A stretch of DNA of 48,287 bases from Bacteroidales bacterium (GCA_012518275.1 JAAYSS010000087.1:1-48287); one strand, 5' to 3'. Positions 1 through 9,229 are shown, counted from the first letter of the stretch. A program made the numbers and translations. Notes: generated by a model not told the origin, from the letters alone.

Positions 1-1197
1 GAAATTATCAATAACATTGTAGAGCTGGACGGACGTAGAAAAGTTACCCAAACATCGGCTGATAATTTTGCTTCGGAACTGAATACGCTTTCCAAAGAAA
101 TTGGTATCCTTTTCAAACAAGGCAAGAAAGAAGAGGCAAATGAAGTGAGAAAAAAAACAACTGTGCTGAAAGAAAAAGTGAGCCGGCTTAACGAACAGCG
201 CTCGGAAATAGAGCAAAAATTGAACGACTTGCTAGTACTGGTGCCCAATTTACCGCACGAAAGCGTTCCCGAGGGAAAACATGCCGAGGACAACGTGGTG
301 GAAAGAAGTGGCGGTGCAATGCCTGAACTTCACAAAGATGCTCTACCGCATTGGGATTTAGCTAAAAAGTATGACATAATTGACTTTGAATTGGGTGTAA
401 AAATAACCGGAGCCGGATTTCCGTTGTATAAAGGGAAAGGTGCACGATTGCAGCGTGCCTTAATCAATTTCTTCCTTGATAATGCGCGTGAAGCCGGCTA
501 TTTGGAAGTACAGCCACCTTACGTAGTTAATTCCGATTCAGCTTATGGTACAGGTCAGCTGCCTGACAAAGAGGGGCAGATGTACCATGTTCAAATGGAC
601 GATTTGTACCTTATCCCGACATCGGAAGTGCCGGTAACGAATATTTATCGTGATGTAATTTTGAATGAAGAAGAGCTTCCGATAAAAAACACAGCTTACT
701 CAGCCTGTTTCCGTCGTGAAGCTGGCTCTTACGGGAAAGATGTTCGCGGATTGAACCGTTTGCATCAGTTTGATAAAGTAGAAATAGTACGTATCGATAC
801 GCCGGAGCATTCCTATGAATCACTTACCGAAATGGTGGATTACGTGCAAGGCTTAGTGGAAAAATTAGAACTTCCTTGGAGAATTCTTCGTCTTTGTGGC
901 GGTGATATAAGTTTCACATCTGCTCTTACGTTCGATTTTGAAGTGTTTTCAGCTGCACAGGAGCGTTGGCTTGAAGTAAGCTCGGTATCAAATTTTGAAA
1001 GTTATCAAGCCAATCGTCTGAAATGTCGTTACCGCAGCAGTGAAAGCAAAAAGACTGAACTTTGTCATACACTCAACGGGAGTGCATTAGCATTGCCGCG
1101 CATCATGGCTGCTTTGCTTGAAAACAACCAGACGCCGGAGGGTATCCGCATCCCGAAAGCATTGGTACCTTACACAGGGTTTGAGTGGATTAATTAG
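1..1197 (+). CDS. serS: Seryl-tRNA synthetase, 5' end outside window
   Basis: Charges tRNA-Ser with serine in the cytoplasm. The frame is open from the first base, so the start codon lies upstream; about 398 codons are present against roughly 425 usual for the family, so only about 25 residues are missing. The N-terminal part is the antiparallel coiled-coil arm that binds tRNA (ELNTLSKEIG... through KEKVSRLNEQRSEIEQ). The class II catalytic core follows: motif 1 around QPPYVVN, motif 2 FRREAGSYGKDVRGLNRLHQF, and motif 3 near the C-terminus with NGSALALPRIMAALLE. The ending PKALVPYTGF is typical of the family. The gene stops at TAG with no clear terminator before the next gene, 63 bp downstream. 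Identification is firm. Confidence 0.97.
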   Translation, partial: EIINNIVELDGRRKVTQTSADNFASELNTLSKEIGILFKQGKKEEANEVRKKTTVLKEKVSRLNEQRSEIEQKLNDLLVLVPNLPHESVPEGKHAEDNVVERSGGAMPELHKDALPHWDLAKKYDIIDFELGVKITGAGFPLYKGKGARLQRALINFFLDNAREAGYLEVQPPYVVNSDSAYGTGQLPDKEGQMYHVQMDDLYLIPTSEVPVTNIYRDVILNEEELPIKNTAYSACFRREAGSYGKDVRGLNRLHQFDKVEIVRIDTPEHSYESLTEMVDYVQGLVEKLELPWRILRLCGGDISFTSALTFDFEVFSAAQERWLEVSSVSNFESYQANRLKCRYRSSESKKTELCHTLNGSALALPRIMAALLENNQTPEGIRIPKALVPYTGFEWIN

Positions 1198-1260
1198 TTA
1201 GTTGTCCGCACATCAATTTTGACATAAAAGATTACGGCTGGATTACACACATTTTGATTC

Positions 1261-1911
1261 ATGAGATTTAGAGCTGTAAAGAAAATATTGTTTTGGGTGA
1301 TATTGATTGTTCCTGTGTTGGCTTTGCTATCGATTCTTGTAGCAAACCGAGTTATTGAAGTTGATACGAGTAGTTTTCTTTATGACAGTACTTATTCCAT
1401 TCCGCACAATAAAACCGGATTGCTTCTGGGTACATCTAAATATTTGGTATCAGGACAGAAAAACGCATATTTTTTTTACAGGACGAATGCAGCAGTTGTA
1501 CTCTACCAAACCGAAAAGATTGACAACATCGTAATCAGTGGCGACAATAGCGTGGAACATTACAATGAACCGCAGAGTATGCGAGAGGAATTGTTGAAAC
1601 ACGGTGTACCCGACAGTGTTATATACCTTGATTATGCCGGTTTCAGAACGTATGACTCGGTAATAAGGATGAACAAAATTTTTGGACAGACCAACTTTAC
1701 TATCATTTCTCAAAAATTTCACAACCAACGTGCCATGTATATTGCAAGGTATTTAGGGCTTGATGCGATAGCCTACAATGCTGAAGATGTAAGCAAAATC
1801 TACGGAGTTAAAACAAGAGTGAGAGAACACTTTGCAAGGGTAAAAATGTTTCTGGACTTATGGACAAACAAGCAGCCTAAGTTTCTGGGAAAGCAGATAA
1901 AAATAAAGTAA
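1261..1911 (+). CDS. SanA-like DUF218 envelope protein
   Basis: A 216-residue protein with one N-terminal membrane helix (about residues 7-28, KILFWVILIVPVLALLSILVA), followed by a DUF218-type alpha/beta domain. Family hallmarks are GLLLGTSKYL, the NIVISGDN strand-loop and the late FTIISQKFHNQRAMYIAR segment. SanA in enterobacteria is tied to envelope permeability to vancomycin at high temperature; the biochemical role of the family is unresolved. The helix would anchor it in the inner membrane with the domain in the periplasm (inference). It follows serS on the same strand by 63 bp and could be cotranscribed, since no promoter or terminator is visible between them. Its end lies 29 bp from the convergent mutL end. 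Confidence 0.85.
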   Translation: MRFRAVKKILFWVILIVPVLALLSILVANRVIEVDTSSFLYDSTYSIPHNKTGLLLGTSKYLVSGQKNAYFFYRTNAAVVLYQTEKIDNIVISGDNSVEHYNEPQSMREELLKHGVPDSVIYLDYAGFRTYDSVIRMNKIFGQTNFTIISQKFHNQRAMYIARYLGLDAIAYNAEDVSKIYGVKTRVREHFARVKMFLDLWTNKQPKFLGKQIKIK

Positions 1912-1940
1912 GAGCTTTAACATCTTAAACCTACAGTATT

Positions 1941-3776
1941 TCACCTAAATTTTCTCTCTATTTCCTCATCACTTATCACCGATACGATGACTTTCCCATC
2001 AGGTGTGTAAACATGATTCTCACATTGAAAGAGATCCTCAAAAAGTTGGTTCATTTCTTCTTGGGTAAGAGTTTGTCCACTTTGGATGGCTGTATGGCGT
2101 GAGAGTAGTAGTGCAATTTCATTTTGTATAGTCTCCTTCACACTAATTTCGGTATTCATCACATTTGTAACCAGCTCTTTTAGAAGCGAGATTGATGATC
2201 TGGCCTCTATTTCAGAAGGTACACCGTTGATGGAAAAAGCATTTTTGCCAAATAATTCGATATCAAATCCAACAAATCGGAGCTCGTTAAGGATTTGATT
2301 TAGAGCTGCAGATTCATTGGCATCCAACTCCAAGACTTCAGGGAAAAGAATCCGTTGAGATATTCCTTTTTTATCCTTTATCCGTTTTGAAAAGCGGTCG
2401 TAAAGCACTCTAAAATGCGCTCTATGTTGGTCTATCAGCATTAAACCGGATTTAACGCTGGTGCAAATATAGTTTGTTTTGTATTGAAATAACTCCGTGG
2501 AAGAAGTACTTAATTCAAGTTCTGTCTGTTTTTCTTCTTCTCGAAAGTCTATACCGAAACCATTAAAATCGCCCTCCGTAGATGTTTGCTTGTCTCTGTT
2601 CTTTTCAAAACCTTCAAATAATTTTTCCCAGTCCAGTTCAGGACGTTTATTCCTGGGGGATGAACCGAATGGATTGTAGTTAGGATTAAAAGTTGTTTTT
2701 GGTGGTTTTACGGTTGTGTTTGAGTCAAGTACCGGAATTTCAGGTAGTCCTTCCGAGTCAAAATCGAGCGAAGGTGTTACTTGAAATTTTCCCAAAGCCT
2801 CTTTTACCGTTGCTTGAACAATACTCCAAATAGCTTGTTCATTTTCAAATTTTATCTCCGTTTTTGAAGGGTGTACGTTCACGTCGATGGAGTGCGGATC
2901 GGTCTCGAAATAGATGAAATAGTTAGGATATTCACCCGGTTTTATCAGTTTGTCGTAAGCCACCAATACCGCTTTGTGAAAGTAGGGATGACGCATGTAG
3001 CGGCCGTTTACAAAAAAGTATTGATTGGCTGATTTTTGCGCATATTCAGGGCGTCCTACAAACCCTTTTATTTCTAATAATCCCGTACTTGCTGAAATAG
3101 GTAGTAGTTGTTGGTCCATCCTCTTCTTGGCAAAATCAAAGACATGTTCAATCCTTCCTTTCAGGTTAGTAGCCGGAAGTTGTATCAATTCGGTTGCGCC
3201 ATCAAATAAGGTGAAATTAATTTCCGGATGAACCAAAACTATCCGATAAAACTCATTACGGATATGCATCATTTCGGTAGTGTGGGATTTTAGAAATCTA
3301 CGCCGAGCGGGAACGTTGAAGAATAGACTTTTCACAGAGATGTTGGTACCTTTATCACATTGTATAGCTTCTTGCTTAAACACCCTTGTGCCGGCTATTT
3401 CAATCAAAGTTCCCAAACTGTCTTCTTCACGGCGGGTGCGCATTTCCACTTGCGCTACAGCTGCAATAGATGCAAGCGCTTCACCTCTAAAACCCATGGT
3501 GCGAAGTGAGAAAAGATCGGCAGCATCCTTTATTTTTGATGTGGCATGCCTTGAAAAGGAGAGTCGAGCATCGGTTTTGCTCATCCCTTTGCCATTATCT
3601 ATGACTTGAATTAGCGTGTTGCCTCCGTCTTTTACCACCACTTGAACAGTAGTAGCGCCTGCATCAATGGAGTTTTCCATTAACTCCTTGACAACAGATG
3701 CAGGACGCTGAATGACTTCTCCGGCAGCAATCTGATTAGCCACCGAATCTGGAAGTAAATTAATAATGTCAGTCAT
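1941..3776 (-). CDS. mutL: DNA mismatch repair protein MutL
   Basis: A 611-residue MutL that couples mismatch recognition by MutS to strand removal. The N-terminal GHKL ATPase is complete: the E-N motif in VKELMENSIDAGA, DNGKGMS, RHATSKI and FRGEALASIA, then the transducer domain ending near NVHPSKTEIKFE. A linker of about 90 residues (roughly 340-430) leads to the C-terminal dimerisation domain. In that domain the endonuclease motif DQHA(x)2E(x)4E is not intact: the sequence reads DQHRAHFRVLYD. The downstream zinc-site motifs are also altered (RHTAIQSGQ in place of a Cys-containing ACxxAIK segment, CENHVYTPDG in place of CPHGRP). The start ATG is the only good one. A near-match minus-strand -7 box (TATCTTTA, 3790-3797) lies just upstream. 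Confidence 0.97.
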   Translation of the reverse strand: MTDIINLLPDSVANQIAAGEVIQRPASVVKELMENSIDAGATTVQVVVKDGGNTLIQVIDNGKGMSKTDARLSFSRHATSKIKDAADLFSLRTMGFRGEALASIAAVAQVEMRTRREEDSLGTLIEIAGTRVFKQEAIQCDKGTNISVKSLFFNVPARRRFLKSHTTEMMHIRNEFYRIVLVHPEINFTLFDGATELIQLPATNLKGRIEHVFDFAKKRMDQQLLPISASTGLLEIKGFVGRPEYAQKSANQYFFVNGRYMRHPYFHKAVLVAYDKLIKPGEYPNYFIYFETDPHSIDVNVHPSKTEIKFENEQAIWSIVQATVKEALGKFQVTPSLDFDSEGLPEIPVLDSNTTVKPPKTTFNPNYNPFGSSPRNKRPELDWEKLFEGFEKNRDKQTSTEGDFNGFGIDFREEEKQTELELSTSSTELFQYKTNYICTSVKSGLMLIDQHRAHFRVLYDRFSKRIKDKKGISQRILFPEVLELDANESAALNQILNELRFVGFDIELFGKNAFSINGVPSEIEARSSISLLKELVTNVMNTEISVKETIQNEIALLLSRHTAIQSGQTLTQEEMNQLFEDLFQCENHVYTPDGKVIVSVISDEEIERKFR

Positions 3777-3896
3777 TTTTCGATGTTTTTAAAGATAAAA
3801 GTGGTTGGGATTGGTAAGTAGTTTAAGTACATTAACATCGTCCGTACCCATTAATCACTCCCGAACCGTTGTGCTACGCCATTCACCAATCTCCAT

Positions 3897-4973
3897 TTAT
3901 GAATACTTCCCGTCATATTTAAAATTAGTATCATTTACAAATTGCCGAATCATATCTTCGTCGGAGCGCTTACAGATAAGTAGCACATTGTCTGATTCTG
4001 CAACAATATAACCTTTTAGGTCTTGTATCACGGCAAGTTTCTCTTTTGGGAGCACAACGATATTGTCTTCACTATCATAAAACATGGTTTCGCACTTCAA
4101 GGTTACGTTTTGGTTTTTATCTTTTTCAGACAATTCATACATAGACCCCCATGTCCCCAAATCGGACCAACCGAAATCAGCACAGAGCACATAGACGCTT
4201 TCCGCTTTTTCCATTACTCCGTAGTCAATAGAAATATTAGGACACGAAGCATACATTTCATCAATAAAATCTTGTTCTTTTGCTGTGTTGTAAAGTCCGG
4301 CGCCGGCATTGAATTTGGCGGCTACCTCAGGCAGATAGACATTAAGCGCAGCCTCAATGGTTTTTAAATTCCACAAAAAGATTCCGGAGTTCCAATAAAA
4401 TTCACCTGTTTCATAGAAAACTTGGGCTAATTCTTCATTCGGTTTTTCAGTAAATGTTTTTACTTTACGAGGGTTCTCCCCGCCATCACCTATCTGAATA
4501 TATCCATAGCCTGTTTCCGGGCGGCTGGGTTTTATGCCCAAAGTGAGCAAACTGTCATTTTTTTGAACAAAATCCAACCCTTGTAAGATGGTTTCATTAA
4601 AACGCTTTTCTTTCAAAATCAAATGGTCCGAAGGCGCTACGATTATATTCGCCTGTTGAGTCATTGCTTTAATCCGATTTACACCGTAGGCTATGCAAGG
4701 AGCCGTATTCCTACGCGCAGGCTCTAACAGTATTTGATGAAGCTGAACATCAGGAAGTTGCTCGAGAATTAAATCTCGATAAATGACATTAGCCACTATT
4801 AGAATATTTTCTTTGGGAACAATTGAAACAAACCGATCATAGGTCATTTGTAATAACGAGCGCCCCGTGCCGAAGAAGTCAAGGAACTGTTTGGGGCGAT
4901 CGTTCCTGCTAAACGGCCAGAAGCGGGCACCTAATCCTCCGGCCATGATAATGCAATAATTGTTTGGATTCAT
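3897..4973 (-). CDS. manC: Mannose-1-phosphate guanylyltransferase
   Basis: Makes GDP-mannose from GTP and mannose-1-phosphate, the donor for mannose, fucose and related sugars in capsule, LPS and surface glycoproteins. The 358-residue chain has the nucleotidyltransferase G-loop MAGGLGARFWPFSRNDRPKQF at the N-terminus, EPARRNTAPCIAYG, the metal-site segment VAPSDHLI, FTEKPN and YWNSGIFLW. It lacks the C-terminal cupin isomerase domain of the bifunctional type II enzymes, so it is a guanylyltransferase only. Its end is 120 bp from mutL on the same strand, and it has its own promoter upstream at 5019-5050. The symbol manC fits the reaction; rfbM or cpsB are alternative names. Confidence 0.93.
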   Translation of the reverse strand: MNPNNYCIIMAGGLGARFWPFSRNDRPKQFLDFFGTGRSLLQMTYDRFVSIVPKENILIVANVIYRDLILEQLPDVQLHQILLEPARRNTAPCIAYGVNRIKAMTQQANIIVAPSDHLILKEKRFNETILQGLDFVQKNDSLLTLGIKPSRPETGYGYIQIGDGGENPRKVKTFTEKPNEELAQVFYETGEFYWNSGIFLWNLKTIEAALNVYLPEVAAKFNAGAGLYNTAKEQDFIDEMYASCPNISIDYGVMEKAESVYVLCADFGWSDLGTWGSMYELSEKDKNQNVTLKCETMFYDSEDNIVVLPKEKLAVIQDLKGYIVAESDNVLLICKRSDEDMIRQFVNDTNFKYDGKYS

Positions 4974-5018
4974 AAATTGATTATAAGAGAGTAGTTAGCA
5001 TTCTCTAATTTAATTTTA

Positions 5019-5050
5019 CTAAAGTAAAACAATTTTTTTAGGTGGGCAAA
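5019..5050 (-). promoter_or_regulatory. Probable promoter of manC
   Basis: On the minus strand a TTTG (5047-5050) is followed after exactly 20 bp by TACTTTAG (5019-5026), one base from the Bacteroidetes -7 consensus TAnnTTTG. The predicted start would lie about 40 bp before the manC ATG. The -7 box overlaps a small palindrome, TTTTACTAAAGTAAAA. Confidence 0.5.
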
Positions 5051-5193
5051 TTTAAGGGCAAAAAAATCTAATTGCTTATTTTTTGATTATAATTTACGAT
5101 AAGCGGGTACAATTTTAGGTTGATACGTGAATCTATATCATCTGTCGGATGGAATAAGTAGCTGCCGACAATCAATAATTTATATTTTTTCTC

Positions 5194-5201
5194 TATCTTT
5201 G
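5194..5201 (+). promoter_or_regulatory. Promoter -7 box for recR
   Basis: TATCTTTG matches the Bacteroidetes -7 consensus perfectly. It lies 21 bp before the ATG at 5223 and within the longer open frame that begins at 5127, which argues that the upstream frame is not translated. No clear TTTG -33 box is visible. Confidence 0.6.
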
Positions 5202-5222
5202 TACTTTAATTACAAGAAACGG

Positions 5223-5843
5223 ATGTCTCAACTTTTTTCTTCTACGCTACTCGAAAATGCAGTCAGTGAATTTGCCAAGCTTCCCGGAATTGGGCGAAAA
5301 ACGGCACTTCGATTGGTTTTGCATCTGCTGAAACAGTCGGAAGAAGATGTTGAGCTCTTTGGGAACACATTTATCCGTTTGAGAAAAGAAATTGTATATT
5401 GCAAGGTTTGCCACAATATCTCTGATACGGAGATTTGCCACATTTGCGCTAATCCATCTAGAGATGCTCAAACGGTATGTGTGGTAGAAAATATTAAAGA
5501 CGTAATGTCGATTGAGAATACCCAGCAGTACAAAGGGTTGTATCACGTGCTTGGTGGAATAATTTCGCCGATGGATGGAGTAGGACCGAACGACTTGGAG
5601 ATAGAAAGCTTGGTAAAACGGGTTCAGGATGATGGAGTTAGAGAAGTTGTGCTGGCACTTAGCACTACGATGGAAGGAGATACAACGAATTTTTATATTT
5701 TCAGAAAACTTTCGCCCTCAGGGGTGAAAATAACAACCATAGCACGTGGAGTTGCTATTGGCGACGAGTTGGAATATGCCGATGAAGTAACCCTCGGGCG
5801 AGCCATTGTAAACCGCGTGGATTTTACAAATTCATTTAAATAA
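5223..5843 (+). CDS. recR: Recombination mediator protein RecR
   Basis: RecR works with RecO (and RecF) to load RecA onto SSB-coated single-stranded gaps. The 206-residue product has the helix-hairpin-helix [15 protein letters not shown], a four-Cys zinc finger ([16 protein letters not shown]), and a Toprim domain starting [14 protein letters not shown] and containing [18 protein letters not shown]. The open frame extends back to 5127, but the extra 32 residues are not family-like and contain the TATCTTTG promoter box. The ATG at 5223 gives [17 protein letters not shown], the usual RecR beginning. The next gene starts 6 bp after the stop, so recR leads an operon with the membrane protein and probably the HAD gene. 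Confidence 0.96.
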   Translation: MSQLFSSTLLENAVSEFAKLPGIGRKTALRLVLHLLKQSEEDVELFGNTFIRLRKEIVYCKVCHNISDTEICHICANPSRDAQTVCVVENIKDVMSIENTQQYKGLYHVLGGIISPMDGVGPNDLEIESLVKRVQDDGVREVVLALSTTMEGDTTNFYIFRKLSPSGVKITTIARGVAIGDELEYADEVTLGRAIVNRVDFTNSFK

Positions 5844-5849
5844 AAAAAC

Positions 5850-6344
5850 ATGGAATTAGACCGTAAAGTAAGGACAGTTTCTCGCTCAATAAATGTAGTG
5901 TACTACACCATTTATCTGCTTACGATTTTGGCAGTTGTAGTTATTTTTTTCCTCACGTTTTCCGATGTGCAAGTAAAGAGAATTGATCCTTTAAGTAAAT
6001 TAGGTACCGGAATCTCCACAGCCTATCTTATTTTTTTGCTGATATCAATCCCTGCTTCGCTGTATCTATTTCACCGATACACACAAAAATTAAAAGTCGA
6101 ACCGGATGAATACGTTAAATTAAATAAGTACAAAAAAGCAGCGTATATTCGATTGTGGGTTATCGGTTTAGGATTGATTGTCGGGGTGATTTTAGTATAT
6201 GTACTTCATTCTCGGTCCATGATTTTCACAGCGGCCATTGCAGCCATTGCGCTTTATTTTTGTAAACCTTCGGGACTGAAAATCATTAAAGAGCTTGATC
6301 TTGATGCCGAAGAAGATAAAATTGCGGGAACGAAATATTTATAA
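5850..6344 (+). CDS. Four-helix membrane protein of unknown function
   Basis: I do not recognise a characterised family. The 164-residue protein has four hydrophobic stretches, at about 17-38, 52-73, 101-119 and 122-137, separated by a charged loop (QKLKVEPDEYVKLNKYKKA) between the second and third. The C-terminus is acidic (KELDLDAEEDKI). It starts 6 bp after recR, so the two are almost certainly cotranscribed. Hypothetical membrane proteins behind recR are familiar in Bacteroidales, but no link to recombination is evident. Confidence 0.8.
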   Translation: MELDRKVRTVSRSINVVYYTIYLLTILAVVVIFFLTFSDVQVKRIDPLSKLGTGISTAYLIFLLISIPASLYLFHRYTQKLKVEPDEYVKLNKYKKAAYIRLWVIGLGLIVGVILVYVLHSRSMIFTAAIAAIALYFCKPSGLKIIKELDLDAEEDKIAGTKYL

Positions 6345-6389
6345 TTCGCGCGATTTTGAAATATAAAACATTTTTAACCAAATAACTTT

Positions 6390-6803
6390 ATGGTAATTGC
6401 AGTAGATTTTGATGGAACAATTGTGACTCACGAATATCCAGAAATAGGTCGTGAAATCCCTTTTGCTATCGATACATTGAAACGCTTGCAGTCTGAAGGG
6501 CATCATCAGCTGATTCTCTGGACTGTACGCGAAGGTGAATTATTGAAAGAAGCTGTTGAATTTTGTCGTGAACGTGGGTTGGAATTTTATGCAATAAATA
6601 ACAACTATCCCGAAAGTGAACGGATTGATGATCAACCGCGAAAGCTAAATGCAGAGCTTTTCATTGATGATAGAAATTTAGGAGGATTACCTGATTGGGG
6701 TGTAATTTATCGTATGATTATGTCCGGGAAACCGTTTACTCCGCAATCAGGTGAGTTTATTCCGGATAAAAAACCCAAGAAAAAAGGATGGTTTGGTAGG
6801 TAA
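6390..6803 (+). CDS. Small HAD-like hydrolase (BT0820 type)
   Basis: A 137-residue HAD-superfamily protein. Motif I is at the very start (VIAVDFDGTIV, with the nucleophile Asp and the acid Asp two residues later). A motif II-like LILWTVREG follows, and the metal-binding acidic pair sits in AELFIDDRNLGG. The cap domain is essentially missing, as in the small Bacteroides BT0820-like proteins. The substrate is unknown; phosphatase activity is inference. The tail KPKKKGWFGR is basic. It lies 45 bp after the membrane-protein gene and is followed by a strong hairpin shared with convergent ppk1. Confidence 0.82.
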   Translation: MVIAVDFDGTIVTHEYPEIGREIPFAIDTLKRLQSEGHHQLILWTVREGELLKEAVEFCRERGLEFYAINNNYPESERIDDQPRKLNAELFIDDRNLGGLPDWGVIYRMIMSGKPFTPQSGEFIPDKKPKKKGWFGR

Positions 6804-6851
6804 ATGATTATTGCTTGAAATTTTAATAAAAAGAAAAAAGTAATTGAAAAT

Positions 6852-6883
6852 TATCACTTATTTATCCGAATAAATAAATGATA
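6852..6883. terminator. AT-rich hairpin downstream of the HAD gene
   Basis: TATCACTTATTTAT (6852-6865) pairs with ATAAATAAATGATA (6870-6883) over 14 bp with one C-A mismatch and a 4-base loop. No T run follows directly, so it may be a stability element or the first half of a tandem terminator. Confidence 0.4.
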
Positions 6884-6893
6884 GGGTAGAGCA

Positions 6894-6945
6894 TATATGG
6901 CGGATAATTTGCTGTTTTTGAACCAAATTATCCGCCATATGTTTT
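6894..6945. terminator. Long bidirectional hairpin between the HAD gene and ppk1
   Basis: Positions 6895-6911 and 6924-6940 form a perfect 17-bp stem (core ATGGCGGATAATTTG) with a 12-base loop, plus a G-T pair at the base. TTTT follows at 6942-6945. It sits between convergent genes and most likely ends transcription from both sides. Confidence 0.7.
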
Positions 6946-6969
6946 AAGGCAAGGAACAAGTGAATTCAC

Positions 6970-9042
6970 TCAACACTCTTCAAGTGCTTTACTTCTCTCC
7001 AACTCTTGATAGTGTTTTATCAATTCAAATTGTGAGCGGAAGGGTGGTTCATCCGTTTCTTGAATGATATTATTTCCCGTTGCATCACAAATCCGTGCTT
7101 GTACATTGTCACGTAAACCGTACTTGATTACAGTTTTGATGTCTTTTTGAATGCTTTTATCGTAGATTGGCACAGCAACTTCAATCCTGTTGTCCAAGTT
7201 TCGGGGCATCCAATCGGCAGACGACATATAGTATTTTTCTACACCGTTATTGCAGAAAATAAATACCCGAGAATGTTCTAAAAATTTATCTACAATTCCT
7301 ACAATTCTAAAATTCCCTTTCAATCTGGGCTGTGTAGTAACCACTGAACACATGCCTCGTACCACAGCATCGATTTTTACGCCGGCTTCGGCAGCATCAT
7401 AGAGTTTTTCAATTAGCTTATAATCAGTTATATGATTAATTTTACATAGAATGTAAGCTGGAAGTCCTTTCTTGGCGTTCACTATTTCGTTGTGTATCAT
7501 CTGGTTAACCTTTTTTCTCATTTCCTGCGGAGAAACCAGTAGATGTGAAAACTGAACTACTTGGAATGGACGATCTATGAAATTAAACACGGTTGCCACC
7601 TCATTCGCTATTTCTTTATTTGCCGTGAACAGTGTGTAATCGGTATAAACAGCCGCGTTTCCTTCGTGGAAATTTCCGGTACTGATAGCAGCTATTTTTT
7701 TACCGCTTTTCTTGGTTATTAGTGTTAGCTTGCTGTGTATTTTTAGCCCTTCCACACCGAAAACAACATTTACACCGGCTTCTTCCATCCGTTGCGACCA
7801 ATAAATATTATGCTCTTCATCAAATCTTGCTCTCAATTCCACTACGGCAGTAACCTGTTTACCATTTTTTGCCGCAAAAATAAGCGCACGCGCTACTTTT
7901 GAGCGGCTCGCCATCCGATAAAGCGTGATGTGAATACTTTTTACATCTTGGTCAATAGCCGCCTCGCGAAGCAACTGAACATACTGTGAAAAACTGTAAT
8001 ATGGATAATGAAGAAATAGGTCTTGTTTTTCTATGGCTTTGATAACGGATTGCGATTGCTTAATGGTTTCATTCTCCAGCCCGATGGTCTTTGCATACAC
8101 CAAATCTGTCTTTCCCAAGGTGGGGAAATCCATAAAATCTTTGAAATTATGATACCTGCCGCCGGCGATGATAGTACCTGATTTTTTGAATTTAATCTTC
8201 TTTAAAATGTATCGCTTCATCTCGTCCGGCATAGTGCGGTCATACAAAAAACGAAGCGGTGAACCAAACCGTCGGCTTTTAATTCCTTTACTTACCTTAT
8301 CCACAATTCCTTCGCCCAGCTCTGCCTCAATTTCCATTTCCGAATCGCGAGTGATTTTCAGCGTGTAAGCCTCAAATGAGTCGTAATCTAAACTTTTGAA
8401 AAGGCGTGGCATGAAAAGCCGAATAACATCGTCCAAAAACATCACGCATTTCTTGTCGCCATCATCAGGCAGAACCAGAAAACGGGGATAATTGGAGTGT
8501 GGCATTTCTATTAGCGCATATTTGAAATCTTTCGGGTTATTACTCTTGAACAGTTTCACGAAAAGATATATATGTGCATCGCGCAACTCTGGGAATGACT
8601 TCATGTTGTTGGAAAGCATGATGGGAGTAATGGCATCTTCCAACTGCTTTTCGTAATAATCAACTACGAATTCAAGTTGTTCTTCGTTCAGTTGAGTCTC
8701 GTTAATGATAAAAATATTTTCATGAGTCAGTTCTTCCTTAATTTTAGCATAATTGTTTTCCTGTACAGACTGCGTGTCGGCGGTCATTTTAGCTATCTTC
8801 TTCAATATCTCAGCCGGATCGTCTTTTGAAGAAGGCATGCGCATGCGCATTTCGCACATTCGCATAAGAGTAGCCACTCGAACACGGAAAAATTCATCCA
8901 TGTTGTTGGAAAAAATCCCCAAAAATTTTAATCTTTCGATGAGTGGAACATTGGGATTGGCGCTCTCTTGTAGTACGCGGTCGTTGAAGTACAACCAACT
9001 TATTTCACGATTTAGGAATTCAGATTTTTCTTTTGTTTTCAT
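6970..9042 (-). CDS. ppk1: Polyphosphate kinase 1
   Basis: Reversibly polymerises the gamma phosphate of ATP into inorganic polyphosphate at the inner membrane. The 690-residue chain has the full PPK1 layout. The N-terminal domain starts FLNREISWLYFNDRVLQE. The head domain follows. The C1 and C2 domains are phospholipase D-like: the predicted phospho-histidine is in EGLKIHSKLTLI, with Arg-rich ITLYRMASRSKVARAL and a second conserved His in LEHSRVFIF. The longer frame begins with TTG at 9054; ATG at 9042 gives MKTKEKSEFLNREISW and fits the promoter box at 9063-9070. A class III PPK2 gene lies about 10 kb away, so the cell can probably both make polyphosphate and spend it on nucleotides. Confidence 0.96.
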   Translation of the reverse strand: MKTKEKSEFLNREISWLYFNDRVLQESANPNVPLIERLKFLGIFSNNMDEFFRVRVATLMRMCEMRMRMPSSKDDPAEILKKIAKMTADTQSVQENNYAKIKEELTHENIFIINETQLNEEQLEFVVDYYEKQLEDAITPIMLSNNMKSFPELRDAHIYLFVKLFKSNNPKDFKYALIEMPHSNYPRFLVLPDDGDKKCVMFLDDVIRLFMPRLFKSLDYDSFEAYTLKITRDSEMEIEAELGEGIVDKVSKGIKSRRFGSPLRFLYDRTMPDEMKRYILKKIKFKKSGTIIAGGRYHNFKDFMDFPTLGKTDLVYAKTIGLENETIKQSQSVIKAIEKQDLFLHYPYYSFSQYVQLLREAAIDQDVKSIHITLYRMASRSKVARALIFAAKNGKQVTAVVELRARFDEEHNIYWSQRMEEAGVNVVFGVEGLKIHSKLTLITKKSGKKIAAISTGNFHEGNAAVYTDYTLFTANKEIANEVATVFNFIDRPFQVVQFSHLLVSPQEMRKKVNQMIHNEIVNAKKGLPAYILCKINHITDYKLIEKLYDAAEAGVKIDAVVRGMCSVVTTQPRLKGNFRIVGIVDKFLEHSRVFIFCNNGVEKYYMSSADWMPRNLDNRIEVAVPIYDKSIQKDIKTVIKYGLRDNVQARICDATGNNIIQETDEPPFRSQFELIKHYQELERSKALEEC

Positions 9043-9062
9043 AGGTTTTATCAATTGAAATA

Positions 9063-9070
9063 CAAAAATA
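9063..9070 (-). promoter_or_regulatory. Possible -7 box of ppk1
   Basis: On the minus strand TATTTTTG matches TAnnTTTG, 20 bp before the ATG at 9042. No convincing TTTG lies 19-20 bp upstream, and the region (9043-9229) is very AT-rich, so chance matches are likely. A weak 6-bp hairpin around 9207-9222 may end spt transcription; I see nothing else in this gap. Confidence 0.35.
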
Positions 9071-9229
9071 TAAAAATATTTCTAATTAACTGTTACAGTG
9101 ATAATAAGTAATTATTTTTTTAAGTTTGAAATAGCAGTAATTATTTTGAAAAACAGGTTCTTGTTTACCTAAAATATTAAACATATGGAATATAATGAAA
9201 ATAGAGATCTCCTTTTTGGGATCGGAACT

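Noticed and set aside
4023-4367. 114-codon plus-strand frame within manC
   Set aside because: Antisense to a clear nucleotidyltransferase; no recognisable features.
5127-5222. N-terminal extension of recR
   Set aside because: Not RecR-like and contains the TATCTTTG promoter box; ATG 5223 is preferred.
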